From: CBDCRK01 sp965220955
Lineage (GTDB): Bacteria > Desulfobacterota > Binatia > Bin18 > CBDCRK01
Direction: 5' to 3'
DNA length: 64,000 bases
Assembly: GCA_965220955.1 (NCBI GenBank)
Contig: CBDCRK010000035.1
Location: 186,001 to 250,000, forward strand
Shown here: positions 43,658 through 52,705 of the stretch, piece after piece
How positions within the stretch are numbered: the stretch's first letter is position 1
Layout: each line of letters opens with the position of its first letter
Made by a program: the position numbers and the translations under genes
The notes under the pieces: model-generated
Databases searched by the model: none
The model's input: only the letters and a program-made list of their open reading frames with translations
Told to the model about the DNA's origin: nothing

Positions 43658-43738
43658 CCTATTGTTTCCCCTACGTCGTGTTATCTACGCATGCCTTATG
43701 CTACCCGTGCAGGGCGCATTGAGTCATTCCTAATAGGA

Positions 43739-43805
43739 CCCTCACCCTAGCCCCTTCGACTAAGCTCAGGACAGGCCTTTCCCGCGGCCTTGCGGGAGAG
43801 GGGAG
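43739..43805. repeat. Composite palindromic repeat, second copy
   Basis: CCTCACCCTAGCCCCTTCGA, CTAAGCTCAGGACAGG and CTTTCCCGC...GCGGGAGAG, close to the copy at 42087 in order and sequence. Confidence 0.8.
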
Positions 43806-43844
43806 AGCTGATAGCCAAGGGTAAGCCCTCTTGACTCTCCAACC

Positions 43845-44966
43845 TTATGCCGGAGGGAACCCGTATAGCTGCACGGCGTTGTCATGGACGATCTTGCGGG
43901 TTTCGTCCTCGGGAATTGAGACAAAGTTTTCTCCTACCTGTTTACGTGAGAATGGCCATACCCCTTCGGTATGCGGGTAGTCGGAGCCCCACAAGAGGTT
44001 CTCCACCCCAATAAGCTCTCGGGTCAGAATGCCAGCCCGGTCATCTTCGAACGTGGCGCAGAACTGGTGACGGAAATAAGTGCTCGGCAGCTCGGATAAA
44101 CGCGGCTCCAGCCAGCCCTTGTGGTCGTGCCACCAGTGGTCCATGAAGCCCAGAGCTGCGGCGATCCAGCCGATCCCACTCTCTACCAAGGCCCATTTGA
44201 GCTCGGGGAAACGCATGGGCGCACCACCCCAAATAATGCGTTGAAGGGTATCATTCATTTCGAACTTGATGGTGCCAATGTTCACGCCACCAGCTCCGGG
44301 ACCATGTGCCCGGCCAAATGGATCGCGGCCACCGATGTGCATGCTTGCCACCAGGTTCATGTCTTGCAGGGCTGCCCACAACGGATCCCAGTCGGCTAGG
44401 TTATAGGGTCGGTCGTCACACCATGCCGGTAGCATCATGGTCACCAAGCCTAGTTTGGCTGTGCGTTCAGTTTCAGCCACCGCCCACTCGATCGGTCCAC
44501 GGTTTGGCAGCATGGCCGCGCCTTTTAGTCGATCAGGATAGGGAGCACAGAACTCGGCAATCCAGTCATTATAGGCGCGGCAGGCAGCATAGAGGTACTC
44601 GGCATCAGGAGCTCGACACAGGGTCAGGCCTACTCCTGGATAAATCACCTCTCCGGATACACCGTCTATGTCTTGGTCTTTTATCCGCTCGTGTGGATCC
44701 CAACAGCCGGGTCGATTTTCCTCATAGCGATATCCTTTGGGCTTAGGGATATCGAACCCCTGAGCCTTTAGATCCGCCATGGGTCCCTCAAACGCCATAG
44801 GCCGGGGTCTGAGCCCTTCAATGACTATGTAATCGCCGTCATCCCGGGTAGCAATGTACGGGGCCTTGTCCCGCCACTTGGCGTCCATGCGGGTTGTCCA
44901 CAAGTCGCGCGGCTCGACTATGTGCGAGTCAGCCGAGAGCAGGGGTTTGCTATAGGGTTGGGTCAT
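43845..44966 (-). CDS. Amidohydrolase family (ACMSD-like) protein
   Basis: A 373-residue amidohydrolase-2 (PF04909) protein. The N-terminal SADSHIVEPRDLW holds the first metal-ligand motif, VLPAWCDDRPYN-like and MHIGGRDPFG supply further His residues, and LWGSDYPHTEGVWPFS the last Asp/His. The family includes metal-dependent decarboxylases and hydrolases of aromatic or short-chain acids. GGAGGATTC precedes the ATG. Paralogue of the gene at 47141. Confidence 0.88.
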   Translation of the reverse strand: MTQPYSKPLLSADSHIVEPRDLWTTRMDAKWRDKAPYIATRDDGDYIVIEGLRPRPMAFEGPMADLKAQGFDIPKPKGYRYEENRPGCWDPHERIKDQDIDGVSGEVIYPGVGLTLCRAPDAEYLYAACRAYNDWIAEFCAPYPDRLKGAAMLPNRGPIEWAVAETERTAKLGLVTMMLPAWCDDRPYNLADWDPLWAALQDMNLVASMHIGGRDPFGRAHGPGAGGVNIGTIKFEMNDTLQRIIWGGAPMRFPELKWALVESGIGWIAAALGFMDHWWHDHKGWLEPRLSELPSTYFRHQFCATFEDDRAGILTRELIGVENLLWGSDYPHTEGVWPFSRKQVGENFVSIPEDETRKIVHDNAVQLYGFPPA

Positions 44967-45211
44967 GAATCCTCCTTTTGCGGGTAAAAATTCTGTCTAT
45001 CATTTTTTCTCTTGCCGGATCGTACCTGTAGGGGACACTACCCCCGCGCTTCACCGGAGTCAAGAGAAAAAGGGTTTTCTGTTAGAGCCCTTACCTGTCT
45101 ATCCCTTGCCCCTGAAGGCAATTTCATATAGAGCAGGCAGGTGGGCCTATTTGTTTAATTATAGGTAGGAGCTGGTCAGCGGCGGTTGAAGGTGTTGTAA
45201 GGTGGGTTATC

Positions 45212-46702
45212 ATGAAAGTTCTCTTTGTTCATCCCAGTCCCCTCATGTATTCAGAGATCTATTTGCGGCTTGAACCCCTAGGGCTTGAGCTGGTGGCGGC
45301 CTCGGCTCGTAAGGCCGGCCATGAGGTGCGCTTGCTCGATCTGCAGGCGTTCAAACATGAGGATTTTGTTGTTACCCTCGATGACTGGAAGCCCGACGCG
45401 GTAGGTTTCTCGCTTAACTATCTGGCTAATATTCCCGAGGTGGTGGACTTGGCCAAGCAGGTCCATAAGCGCCTGCCCGAATGCTTTGTCTTTGTGGGTG
45501 GGCACAGCGCCTCGTTCACTGCCAGGGAAATTCTTGAGCATGCAGATGGGGCCATTGCCTGTGTGGTCCGGGGAGAGGGAGAAGGCATCACCCCCCTCTT
45601 GCTAGAAGCGGTGGGGAATGGCCGGACACAACTCCACACACTACCTGGCGTTGTCACCTTGGATAATGATGGACTACCGCCCAAACTGATTCATAGCCTG
45701 GACGACCTCCAACCGGCGCGAGACCTTCTGGCCCAGCGCCATAAATACTTTATTGGCGTGCTGGATCCTTGCGCTTCCATTGAGTTTACTCGTGGCTGCC
45801 CATGGGACTGCTCATTTTGTAGCGCCTGGACTTTCTACGGTCGAAGTTACCGGCAAATTAGCGCCGAGCGTGCTGTCGAAGACCTCTCTCATATCCAAGA
45901 GCCAGGCGTATTTATTGTTGATGATGTGGCCTTTATTCATCCTGAGCACGGTCTTGCTATTGGCCAGGAGATTGAGCGGCGCAACATCAAAAAGCAGTAT
46001 TACCTGGAAACACGTGGTGACGTGCTCTTACGTAGCAAGGAGGTTTTTCAATATTGGAAGAAGCTAGGGCTCGAATACATGTTCCTAGGTCTGGAGGCCA
46101 TTGATGAGGAGGGCCTTAAGCTTCATCGCAAGCGCGTCACTTTGGACAAGAATTTCGAGGCCCTGGAGTGTGCGCGTTCCCTGGGCCTAACGGTGGCCAT
46201 CAACATTATTGCTGATCCCGATTGGGACGAAAAACGCTTCGAGGTGATTCGCGAGTGGGCGTTATCGGTTCCCGAAATCGTTCATATTACGGTGAACACT
46301 CCCTACCCTGGCACCGAGACCTGGGTTACCGAATCGCGTCGCCTCTCAACACGTGATTACCGACTCTTCGATGTCCAGCATGCCGTGCTGCCAACCAAGA
46401 TGCCGCTTGAGAAGTTCTACCAGGAACTGGTCCGTACCCAGCAAATTCTTAACAAAAAACACCTAGGCTTTGCCGCCCTGCGGGACACTTTCTTTATTGC
46501 TGCCCGGCTTTTGGCCCAGGGACAGACTAATTTTGTCAAGATGCTCTGGAAGTTCAGCAGTGTCTATAACCCTGAACGCCAGGTTGCCGACCACCGTCAG
46601 GCGGTGAAGTATGAGATTCGCCTTCCCCGCACTGTGACGGACAAAAAGCTTGATCGCGAGAGTCTTTACATCCACCGGCGGGAGGCCACCGTGGGAGCGT
46701 AA
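45212..46702 (+). CDS. hpnR: HpnR-like B12-binding radical SAM methylase (hopanoid C-3 methylase)
   Basis: A 496-residue class B radical SAM protein. An N-terminal B12-binding domain (residues 1-165) begins MKVLFVHPSPLMYSEIYLRL and contains FVFVGGHSASFTAREILEHA. The radical SAM core has the CX3CX2C motif TRGCPWDCSFCSAWTFYGRS (near residue 196). The whole layout and these motifs match HpnR, which adds a methyl group to C-3 of hopanoids. No squalene-hopene cyclase or other hpn gene lies in the window, so assignment rests on sequence. The start ATG 45212 follows AGGTGGG. Confidence 0.75.
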   Translation: MKVLFVHPSPLMYSEIYLRLEPLGLELVAASARKAGHEVRLLDLQAFKHEDFVVTLDDWKPDAVGFSLNYLANIPEVVDLAKQVHKRLPECFVFVGGHSASFTAREILEHADGAIACVVRGEGEGITPLLLEAVGNGRTQLHTLPGVVTLDNDGLPPKLIHSLDDLQPARDLLAQRHKYFIGVLDPCASIEFTRGCPWDCSFCSAWTFYGRSYRQISAERAVEDLSHIQEPGVFIVDDVAFIHPEHGLAIGQEIERRNIKKQYYLETRGDVLLRSKEVFQYWKKLGLEYMFLGLEAIDEEGLKLHRKRVTLDKNFEALECARSLGLTVAINIIADPDWDEKRFEVIREWALSVPEIVHITVNTPYPGTETWVTESRRLSTRDYRLFDVQHAVLPTKMPLEKFYQELVRTQQILNKKHLGFAALRDTFFIAARLLAQGQTNFVKMLWKFSSVYNPERQVADHRQAVKYEIRLPRTVTDKKLDRESLYIHRREATVGA

Positions 46703-46738
46703 CGAGAATCCTTTATTCTCTTCGGAACAGTTAGGAAA

Positions 46739-47041
46739 TTAGGATCTCGAGGCTAAATCGAACCATATAAGATCAGTGCAGGGGACCTCGCTGTCTGTTG
46801 TAGGGGCGAATCTTGTATTCGCCCTATTGCTACGGGCATAGGCGAACTCTTCGGTTGCCAGCGAACGGCGACGACGAATCTTGCCGGTGACAACATCGAG
46901 CCCGGCCGTCTCCTGGAGGGCGATTGCCTCATTAACCGCACGATCTTCGATCCGCTTGAACTTGGGTGTGGGAAGTGTACCCGCCTCCCGGGCTTGCCGC
47001 GCTTCTTTTAAGTAGGCCGGGCGCAGTAGGGAGCCAATCAC
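46739..47041 (-). pseudogene. MetE-like N-terminal fragment, truncated by a repeat
   Basis: The frame encodes MIGSLLRPAYLKEARQ and KRIEDRAVNEAIALQETAGL, the N-terminal part of MetE-like (cobalamin-independent methionine synthase family) proteins. Upstream, AGGAGGTGTTCC precedes a CTG where the family has ATG (then TTHYCAEV). The expected DGEMRR motif has become TGKIRR, and the frame then runs into a GTAGGGGC repeat (46796-46836) and stops. It is a decayed N-terminal half; the C-terminal fragment at 24697 belongs to the same broad family. Confidence 0.68.
46796..46836. repeat. GTAGGGGCGAATCTTGTATTCGCCC repeat unit
   Basis: TGTTGTAGGGGCGAATC and GTATTCGCCCTATTG form a short stem-loop. Nearly the same sequence occurs inverted at 57418-57457. 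This unit ends the MetE-like relic. Confidence 0.75.
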
Positions 47042-47140
47042 CTCGGCACAATAGTGGGTTGTCAGGGAACACCTCCTGTTGTTTTGTTGAAGGGTGAGCC
47101 GTAGGAGGAACAGATGACTACCTGCCCCTCCAGGAAGGAT

Positions 47141-48244
47141 TCAGTTGATGTGGTAGAGGCTGGCGGCGTTTTCCCCAACGATTTTCTGGGTAACCTCTCC
47201 AGGGATGCCCTGGAAAAGCTCTTCGATAAACTGTCGGGAGCGGGGCCAGGTAGAGTCGGTATGTGGGTAGTCCGAGGACCACAGGATGTTATCTGCCCCA
47301 AAGCGATTGATAAGATCCATCCCTACCTCTTCAAACTGGAAGGAGGCATGGAGCTGCCGTTTTACATACTCACTGGGAAGCATGGAGAGATTAACCCCTT
47401 CTAGGTGACGGAAACGGTCATACGCGTGGTCCAGCCGGTATATAAAGTGGTAAAGCCAGGACACGTCGTTTTCAGCCGACACAAGTTGCAGCTGGGGAAA
47501 ACGCTCCAGGATCCCACTAAAGATCAGGGTTGCCAGCGTCATCTGGATCTCGTGCGGCTGGCCCATATAGGAGGTCAAGATTTTGTTCAGGTTGACCCGT
47601 GGCCCGCCTCGCCCAGTAAGAATATGAAAGCTGATGGGCAGGCCAAGGTCCTGGGCCGCTGCCCAGACCGGATCATAGTCTGAATGGGTATAGGGCCGAT
47701 CCTCGGGTGGGGAAGCCCAAATCATTATCCCTCTCAGCCCCTTTTGGGCAATCCGCTTCATTTCCTCTACCCCGGCTCCAATGTCTTCCAGGTCAATGAG
47801 TCCCAGCCCCACAAGCCTCTTGGGATCATAGCTTGTATACTCTGAAACAAAGTCATTATACGCCCGAAAGCAAGCCGTCCTCAGCCCGGCGTCATCAAGG
47901 CCATAGAGGAACATGCCAAAGGAAGTGTACAGGACCTCAGCACTCACGCCATCGGCGTCCTGTTCTGCAAGCCGTGCAGCCGGGTCCCAAACGCTCTTTG
48001 GCGCTGCCTCATAGCCCCGCCTAAAATGTTCGGGCAGCTCCTCGGCCGTTTTGCCGGCCCCAAAGAGCCCGGACACCGGCAGGGGCATAATGTTCTCGCA
48101 GACAAAGAATACCCCTTCTTTCCCCTCGTGTCCCTTAACCGTGTGTGGCGCCCGATCGCGATACTTTTGATCGAGCCGTTCCACCCACAAGTCTGGGGGC
48201 TCACACATGTGGGAATCTGCTGATACAATACGATAAGCTGTCAT
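47141..48244 (-). CDS. Amidohydrolase family (ACMSD-like) protein
   Basis: A 367-residue amidohydrolase-2 protein: VSADSHMCEPPDLWVERLDQ, MIWASPPEDRPYTHSDYDPV, ISFHILTGRGG, and LWSSDYPHTDSTWPRSRQF near the C-terminus, giving the expected metal ligands. It probably acts on a carboxylated or amide substrate. GGAGGATCTT precedes the ATG. It is similar in layout to the protein at 43845; the hpnR-like gene lies between on the other strand. Confidence 0.88.
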   Translation of the reverse strand: MTAYRIVSADSHMCEPPDLWVERLDQKYRDRAPHTVKGHEGKEGVFFVCENIMPLPVSGLFGAGKTAEELPEHFRRGYEAAPKSVWDPAARLAEQDADGVSAEVLYTSFGMFLYGLDDAGLRTACFRAYNDFVSEYTSYDPKRLVGLGLIDLEDIGAGVEEMKRIAQKGLRGIMIWASPPEDRPYTHSDYDPVWAAAQDLGLPISFHILTGRGGPRVNLNKILTSYMGQPHEIQMTLATLIFSGILERFPQLQLVSAENDVSWLYHFIYRLDHAYDRFRHLEGVNLSMLPSEYVKRQLHASFQFEEVGMDLINRFGADNILWSSDYPHTDSTWPRSRQFIEELFQGIPGEVTQKIVGENAASLYHIN

Positions 48245-48531
48245 AAGATCCTCCTTTCGCCTCTCTCTGGTAGTTACAATTCTTCTTGATTCTTCCTCCC
48301 CTTTTCTGTCTCCCTAGCAGATTTGTTGGCAGAATACTAGAAAAGCCCTGACAAGGTCGAAGACTTCAACCTTCCCCCCGGGGGTCCTATTGATTCTGGC
48401 GTTTAGACTCATCAGAATCCCTGTGGCAGACTACTAGAAGAATATGACAGGGGGAGGGGTAGACAAACTTTTTTTAGCTGGCTAAATCCAACCACACAAC
48501 GTTGGGACATCCCTCCCAAGAGGAGCACTAG

Positions 48532-49137
48532 ATGACATCACCTAGCTTCAACCAACCAAGACTGACGCCTCGATTCGAGGAGGCCCTTGTTTATGCCACC
48601 CGCCTGCATGCCAGGCAAAAAAGGAAGGGAACCGAGATCCCCTATGTTACACACCTAATGAGTGTTGCCGCGCTTGTTCTTGAGGATGGTGGCGGTGAGG
48701 ATGAAGCCATTGCCGCCTTGTTACACGATGCTGTTGAAGATCAAGGAGGAAAGGCCACCCGTGAGGAAATCCGGCGCCGATTTGGCGATCGAGTCGCGCA
48801 CATTGTAGACGGCTGTACCGATGCGGATGGGATACCAAAACCTCCTTGGCAAGAACGAAAGGAACGATACATTGAGCATGTGCGTCATGCCCCACCTGAG
48901 GTGCGCCGCGTTTCGGTGGCCGACAAACTGCATAACGCTCGTACGATTCTAGCGGATTTCCGTCAGGACGGAGGCACTGTGTGGGCCAGATTTAGCGGAG
49001 GCAAGGAAGGAACATTGTGGTACTACCGTACGCTGGCCCAAGTCTTTCGGGAGGCCGGCTCCGGCTTCATGGTGGAAGAACTAAACCGGGTTGTCTCCGA
49101 GCTGGAGCAACTTGCGGAAGCTCGGAGGTCTTCATAA
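48532..49137 (+). CDS. HD-domain hydrolase, (p)ppGpp-hydrolase-like
   Basis: A 201-residue protein with an HD phosphohydrolase domain: YATRLHARQKRKGTEIPYVT, HLMSVAALV (first His), AIAALLHDAVED with the HD pair, and RRVSVADKLHNARTILAD (last Asp/His). It resembles the hydrolase domain of RelA/SpoT and Mesh1, but no synthetase domain is present. Expected role: hydrolysis of (p)ppGpp or a related nucleotide. It precedes the DUF35 gene by 15 bases. Confidence 0.85.
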   Translation: MTSPSFNQPRLTPRFEEALVYATRLHARQKRKGTEIPYVTHLMSVAALVLEDGGGEDEAIAALLHDAVEDQGGKATREEIRRRFGDRVAHIVDGCTDADGIPKPPWQERKERYIEHVRHAPPEVRRVSVADKLHNARTILADFRQDGGTVWARFSGGKEGTLWYYRTLAQVFREAGSGFMVEELNRVVSELEQLAEARRSS

Positions 49138-49152
49138 GCAGGAGGAAAAAAC

Positions 49153-49557
49153 ATGGCCGATAGGAACAGTCCGCTACCAACGCCGGAGACCAAGGCGTTT
49201 TGGGAAGGCGCAAAGCGCCACGAACTTATGCTGCCGCGTTGTAACAGCTGTGGCCAATGTCATTTCTACCCGCGGGCGCTGTGCCCGTTTTGCTGGTCGC
49301 AGGATTTAGAGTGGATTAAGGCAAGCGGTAAGGGTAAGCTGCACACTTTTTCCATAACCCATCGGCCGATCATGGGGCAGAAGGCTCCGTTTATTACTGC
49401 CATTGTGGAGTTGGCCGAGGGTCCCAAGATGGCAACCAACATTGTTGGGATTGACCCTGAGCCCGCAAACCTGCGCTGTGACATGGAAGTGGAGGTGGTG
49501 TTTGAAGACATAAGTGACGAGGTCACCCTCCCCAAGTTTCGGCCGGTCAAAGCTTAG
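49153..49557 (+). CDS. DUF35 zinc-ribbon/OB-fold protein
   Basis: A 134-residue DUF35 protein: N-terminal helix, zinc ribbon LPRCNSCGQCHFYPRALCPF with four Cys (residues 27-43), and an OB-fold WIKASGKGKLHTFSITHRPI. These proteins partner thiolase-like enzymes that work on acyl-CoA. The thiolase gene follows about 110 bases downstream. AGGAGGAAAAAAC precedes the ATG. Confidence 0.9.
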   Translation: MADRNSPLPTPETKAFWEGAKRHELMLPRCNSCGQCHFYPRALCPFCWSQDLEWIKASGKGKLHTFSITHRPIMGQKAPFITAIVELAEGPKMATNIVGIDPEPANLRCDMEVEVVFEDISDEVTLPKFRPVKA

Positions 49558-49668
49558 GGGCGGATTCATGTGCCCTGATCTCAACTTAAGCCTTTTAGTA
49601 AGCTCTATGATTTTATTTTCTCCTCTCTCTAAGGGAGAGGAGAAAGGTGAGGGAAATAAGGAGACACT

Positions 49669-50835
49669 ATGACTAATCCCAGAGATCTCTCCGGCAAATT
49701 TGCTATTGTTGGGGTAGCCGAGTCAGATGAGATGGGGATTCTCCCTAACAAATCGGCCTTGCAGCTTCACGCCGAGGCTGCACGCAATGCTATAGCTGAT
49801 GCCGGTCTCTCCAAAAACGATGTCGATGGTGTCTTTAGCGCCGGGCGTATGCTGGCGGTGGAAACGGCAGAGTATCTGGGAATTAGGCCGCGCTTCATGG
49901 ACGGAACAATTGTGGGTGGCTGCTCATTTATTATGCATGCCGAGCATGCCATGGCAGCCATCAACGCGGGGTTGTGTGAGGTAGCGCTCGTTACCCACGG
50001 AGAGAGTGGTCGCTCGCGCATTGGCATGCCGTCCTTTGACGCGCCTAAGGACTCGCTCTTATGGCAGTTCGAGCTGCCCTATGGCATTGCCTTTCCTGCT
50101 ACCGCCTATGGCTTCGTTGCTACCCGCCACATGCATGAGTTTGGCACCACTCATGAGCAGTTAGCGGAAGTAGCGGTGGCAACCCGGAAGTGGGCACAGC
50201 TCAACCCTAAAGCCTCACAGCGCGGGTCGTTGACAATTGAGGATGTGTTGAAATCGCCCTGGTTTGCCTGGCCATTCCATGTGCTCGATTGCTGTCTGGT
50301 TACTGACGCGGGTGGGGCGTACATTGTTACTAGCGCTGAGCGAGCGAAAAGCCTCAAGAAAAAGCCGACCTATATTCTTGGCACCGGTGAAGGGGCCGGA
50401 CATTGCTGGATCAATCAGATGCCCGACTTTACCGCTGCCACCGGTGCGCAGATCTCGGGTAAGCAAGCCTTGGACATGGCCGGAGTCAACCACAAGGATA
50501 TCGATCTTGTTATGCTTTACGACGCCTTTACCATTACCCCGATTCTGGCTTTAGAAGATCTGGGTTTTTGCCAGAAGGGTGAGGGTGGTCCGTTTGTGCA
50601 GGGACAGCGTACCGCGCCAGGAGGGGAGTTCCCCATGAACACCAATGGCGGTGGTCTCTCCTATACCCACACGGGTATGTATGGTATCTTCACCGTGATT
50701 GAGGCCGTCCGGCAGCTGCGCAATGAGTGTAATGAGCGCCAGGTCAAGGATACCAAAGTAGCCCTCTGCCATGGTCCAGGCGGAATCTTTAGCGCGGCCA
50801 GCACCATGATTTTATCCACCGAGCCAGGGAAGTAG
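49669..50835 (+). CDS. Thiolase-like acetyl-CoA acetyltransferase (DUF35 partner)
   Basis: A 388-residue thiolase superfamily protein: FAIVGVAESDEMGILPNKSA, GLSKNDVDGVFSAG, GTIVGGCSFIMHAEHAMAAI, GGGLSYTHTGMYGIFTVIEA and a C-terminal ALCHGPGGIFSAASTMIL with the catalytic-type Cys/His. The pair with DUF35 is typical of SCP-x/DitF-like enzymes that cleave or condense acyl-CoA chains. A palindromic repeat (49618-49644) lies just upstream. Confidence 0.9.
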   Translation: MTNPRDLSGKFAIVGVAESDEMGILPNKSALQLHAEAARNAIADAGLSKNDVDGVFSAGRMLAVETAEYLGIRPRFMDGTIVGGCSFIMHAEHAMAAINAGLCEVALVTHGESGRSRIGMPSFDAPKDSLLWQFELPYGIAFPATAYGFVATRHMHEFGTTHEQLAEVAVATRKWAQLNPKASQRGSLTIEDVLKSPWFAWPFHVLDCCLVTDAGGAYIVTSAERAKSLKKKPTYILGTGEGAGHCWINQMPDFTAATGAQISGKQALDMAGVNHKDIDLVMLYDAFTITPILALEDLGFCQKGEGGPFVQGQRTAPGGEFPMNTNGGGLSYTHTGMYGIFTVIEAVRQLRNECNERQVKDTKVALCHGPGGIFSAASTMILSTEPGK

Positions 50836-50905
50836 GACTTGGATGTTGTGTGGACACATCTAATTTGCAAAAAAGGCCTTAATTTCCGCAACACCCACCT
50901 TTGTC

Positions 50906-51532
50906 TCAGCTCCCCCAACCCAGAGGTCGATAGAGCCCTACCACCTTGCCCAAGACCCGAGGCGGTGGAGTCTCATGGGATAGGGGGATGGGAGCATAAG
51001 CAGGATTCGCCGCCTCCAGGAAGAACTCTTTTCCCTGCTTACACAGCCGTTTGACGGTGGCTTCCTCCCCCAACAACACAACAACAATATCACCTGGGTC
51101 TGCAGCGTCTTGCTGTCGAACAATGACATAGTCCCCGGCCTGAATCCCAGCGTCGATCATACTATCCCCCTGCACCCTCAATGCGAAATGCGTTCCACTG
51201 CCGAGTATAGCCGGACCCAGGGTAAAGAATCCCTCTTGGTTTTCTACAGCCAGTAGGGGCTGCCCGGCGGCTACACGGCCGACAATAGGGATACTGCCCG
51301 CCTGGGGTTCCAAAGGATGGATAACCTCAATTGCGCGCCGCCGACCCGGAGATCGGCGCAGATAGCCTTTACGCTCCAGGGCCGTTAGATGGTCTTTAAC
51401 TCCCTGAAGGGAAGCAATGCCCATTGCCTGGGCCATCTCTTGCAGGGTTGGGGCGTACCCATGCCTGGTAAATGAGGTTTCAATAAAGCGAAGGAGACGC
51501 TCTTGACGGGACGTAAGAGGTAATAAAGACAT
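50906..51532 (-). CDS. lexA: LexA repressor
   Basis: A 208-residue LexA: N-terminal winged helix (LTSRQERLLRFIE, LQEMAQAMGIASLQGVKDHL, ALERKGYLRR), Ala-Gly cleavage site in GRVAAGQPLL, Ser in VQGDSMIDAG and Lys in EEATVKRLC. It represses SOS genes and self-cleaves with RecA-ssDNA. The start MSLLPLT is chosen because a strong LexA box sits just upstream; the frame runs 22 codons further through that box. Confidence 0.95.
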   Translation of the reverse strand: MSLLPLTSRQERLLRFIETSFTRHGYAPTLQEMAQAMGIASLQGVKDHLTALERKGYLRRSPGRRRAIEVIHPLEPQAGSIPIVGRVAAGQPLLAVENQEGFFTLGPAILGSGTHFALRVQGDSMIDAGIQAGDYVIVRQQDAADPGDIVVVLLGEEATVKRLCKQGKEFFLEAANPAYAPIPLSHETPPPRVLGKVVGLYRPLGWGS

Positions 51533-51542
51533 ACAGTATTTA

Positions 51543-51562
51543 TACTGCATATATATACAGTG
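51543..51562. promoter_or_regulatory. SOS/LexA box of lexA
   Basis: TACTGCATATATATACAGTG has the CTG-N10-CAG form (51545-51560, ctgC variant of CTGT-N8-ACAG) with an AT alternation like the E. coli consensus. It starts 11 bases upstream of the lexA start codon, so lexA should repress itself. A second AT-rich dyad CAGTATTTATACTG (51534-51547) overlaps it. Confidence 0.85.
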
Positions 51563-51685
51563 GATCAAGGGGATAAGATAAAAAAGATACTGAGACAAAA
51601 CGGCAGATAGGCAGCCGAACGTTGATCAAAGGAAAAAACTTTGGTAGGGGTTGGCCTGACAGCAATATTAACCTAGGAGGAGTCT

Positions 51686-52528
51686 ATGAAACTTGGCGTC
51701 ACAATGTTTGCTACAGACTATGCCATGCGTCCGGACGACTTGGCTCGTGCTTGTGAGGAGCGCGGCTTCGAGTCCGTCTGGTTCCCCGAACACACCCATA
51801 TCCCCGCCAGCCGGCGTAGTCCTTGGCCTGGCGGGGCTGAACTGCCAAAGGATTATTGGCATACCCACGACCTCTTTGTCTCTCTTATGGCTGCAGCCGC
51901 AGCCACCAAGAATATCAAACTCGGTAGCGGCATCTGCCTGGTGATCGAGCACGATCCCATTGTTCTGGCTAAGGAGGTGGCCTCTGTTGACCAGCTCTCA
52001 AATGGCCGCCTTATCTTTGGCATTGGGGGTGGATGGAACGCGGAGGAGATGGAGAACCATGGGACGCCCTTCAACCGGCGCTGGAAGGTATTGCGCGAGC
52101 GCATAGAGGCCATGAAGGCGATCTGGAGTGAAGAGAATGCAGAATACCATGGGGAGTTTGTGAACTTTGATCCGATCTGGTGCCATCCGAAACCCGTACA
52201 AAAACCCCATCCACCGATTGTGCTTGGGACCCTTTCTGCCAAAGGACTCAATCGGGTGGTGAACTATTGTGATGGCTGGATCCCGGTTGGTTTTATTAAG
52301 GAGCTACCGGCAGCCATTGATGAGCTGCGCACCATGGCCAAGCAGGCAGGCCGCCAGCCAAACGAGGTCCCGGTCTCGATTTTTGGCGCTCCGGGCGAAG
52401 AGCCGGTGCTGCGTCAATACCAGGAGATCAATGTTGAACGGGCCGTCTTTGCTGTGCCATCCGAGGGTAAGGACAAGGTGTTACCACTCCTGGACCAATA
52501 CGCTACCCTCATTCCCAAATTCGCATAA
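51686..52528 (+). CDS. LLM-class oxidoreductase (TIGR03619-type, F420-dependent)
   Basis: A 280-residue luciferase-like protein of the shorter F420-type group: LGVTMFATDYAMRPDDLARA, SVWFPEHTHIPASRRSPWPG, TKNIKLGSGICLVIEHDPIV, LIFGIGGGWNAEEMENHG and PPIVLGTLSAKGLNRVVNYC. The PEHTHIP and GGGWNAEEM motifs fit F420-dependent members. Start ATG 51686 follows AGGAGGAGT. Divergent to lexA. Confidence 0.88.
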   Translation: MKLGVTMFATDYAMRPDDLARACEERGFESVWFPEHTHIPASRRSPWPGGAELPKDYWHTHDLFVSLMAAAAATKNIKLGSGICLVIEHDPIVLAKEVASVDQLSNGRLIFGIGGGWNAEEMENHGTPFNRRWKVLRERIEAMKAIWSEENAEYHGEFVNFDPIWCHPKPVQKPHPPIVLGTLSAKGLNRVVNYCDGWIPVGFIKELPAAIDELRTMAKQAGRQPNEVPVSIFGAPGEEPVLRQYQEINVERAVFAVPSEGKDKVLPLLDQYATLIPKFA

Positions 52529-52639
52529 CAACCCATAACAACCGAAGGTGTAGCCTGCCCACCAGCAGAATCCTTTCTGCGGAGGAGCAAGGGAACTAAA
52601 AACCTCGGCGAAGCCTTCACTATTAACATTATTAATATT

Positions 52640-52667
52640 CCCTCTCCCGCATAACCGCGGGAGAGGG
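52640..52667. repeat. CCCTCTCCCGC..GCGGGAGAGGG hairpin repeat
   Basis: A perfect 11-bp stem with a 6-base loop. Same element as in the 42087, 43739 and 60250 repeats. It lies between the convergent LLM and cupin genes and could terminate both. Confidence 0.85.
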
Positions 52668-52705
52668 CTACAATGAGGGTGCTACTAAGAAATGCCGAAT
52701 ATACC

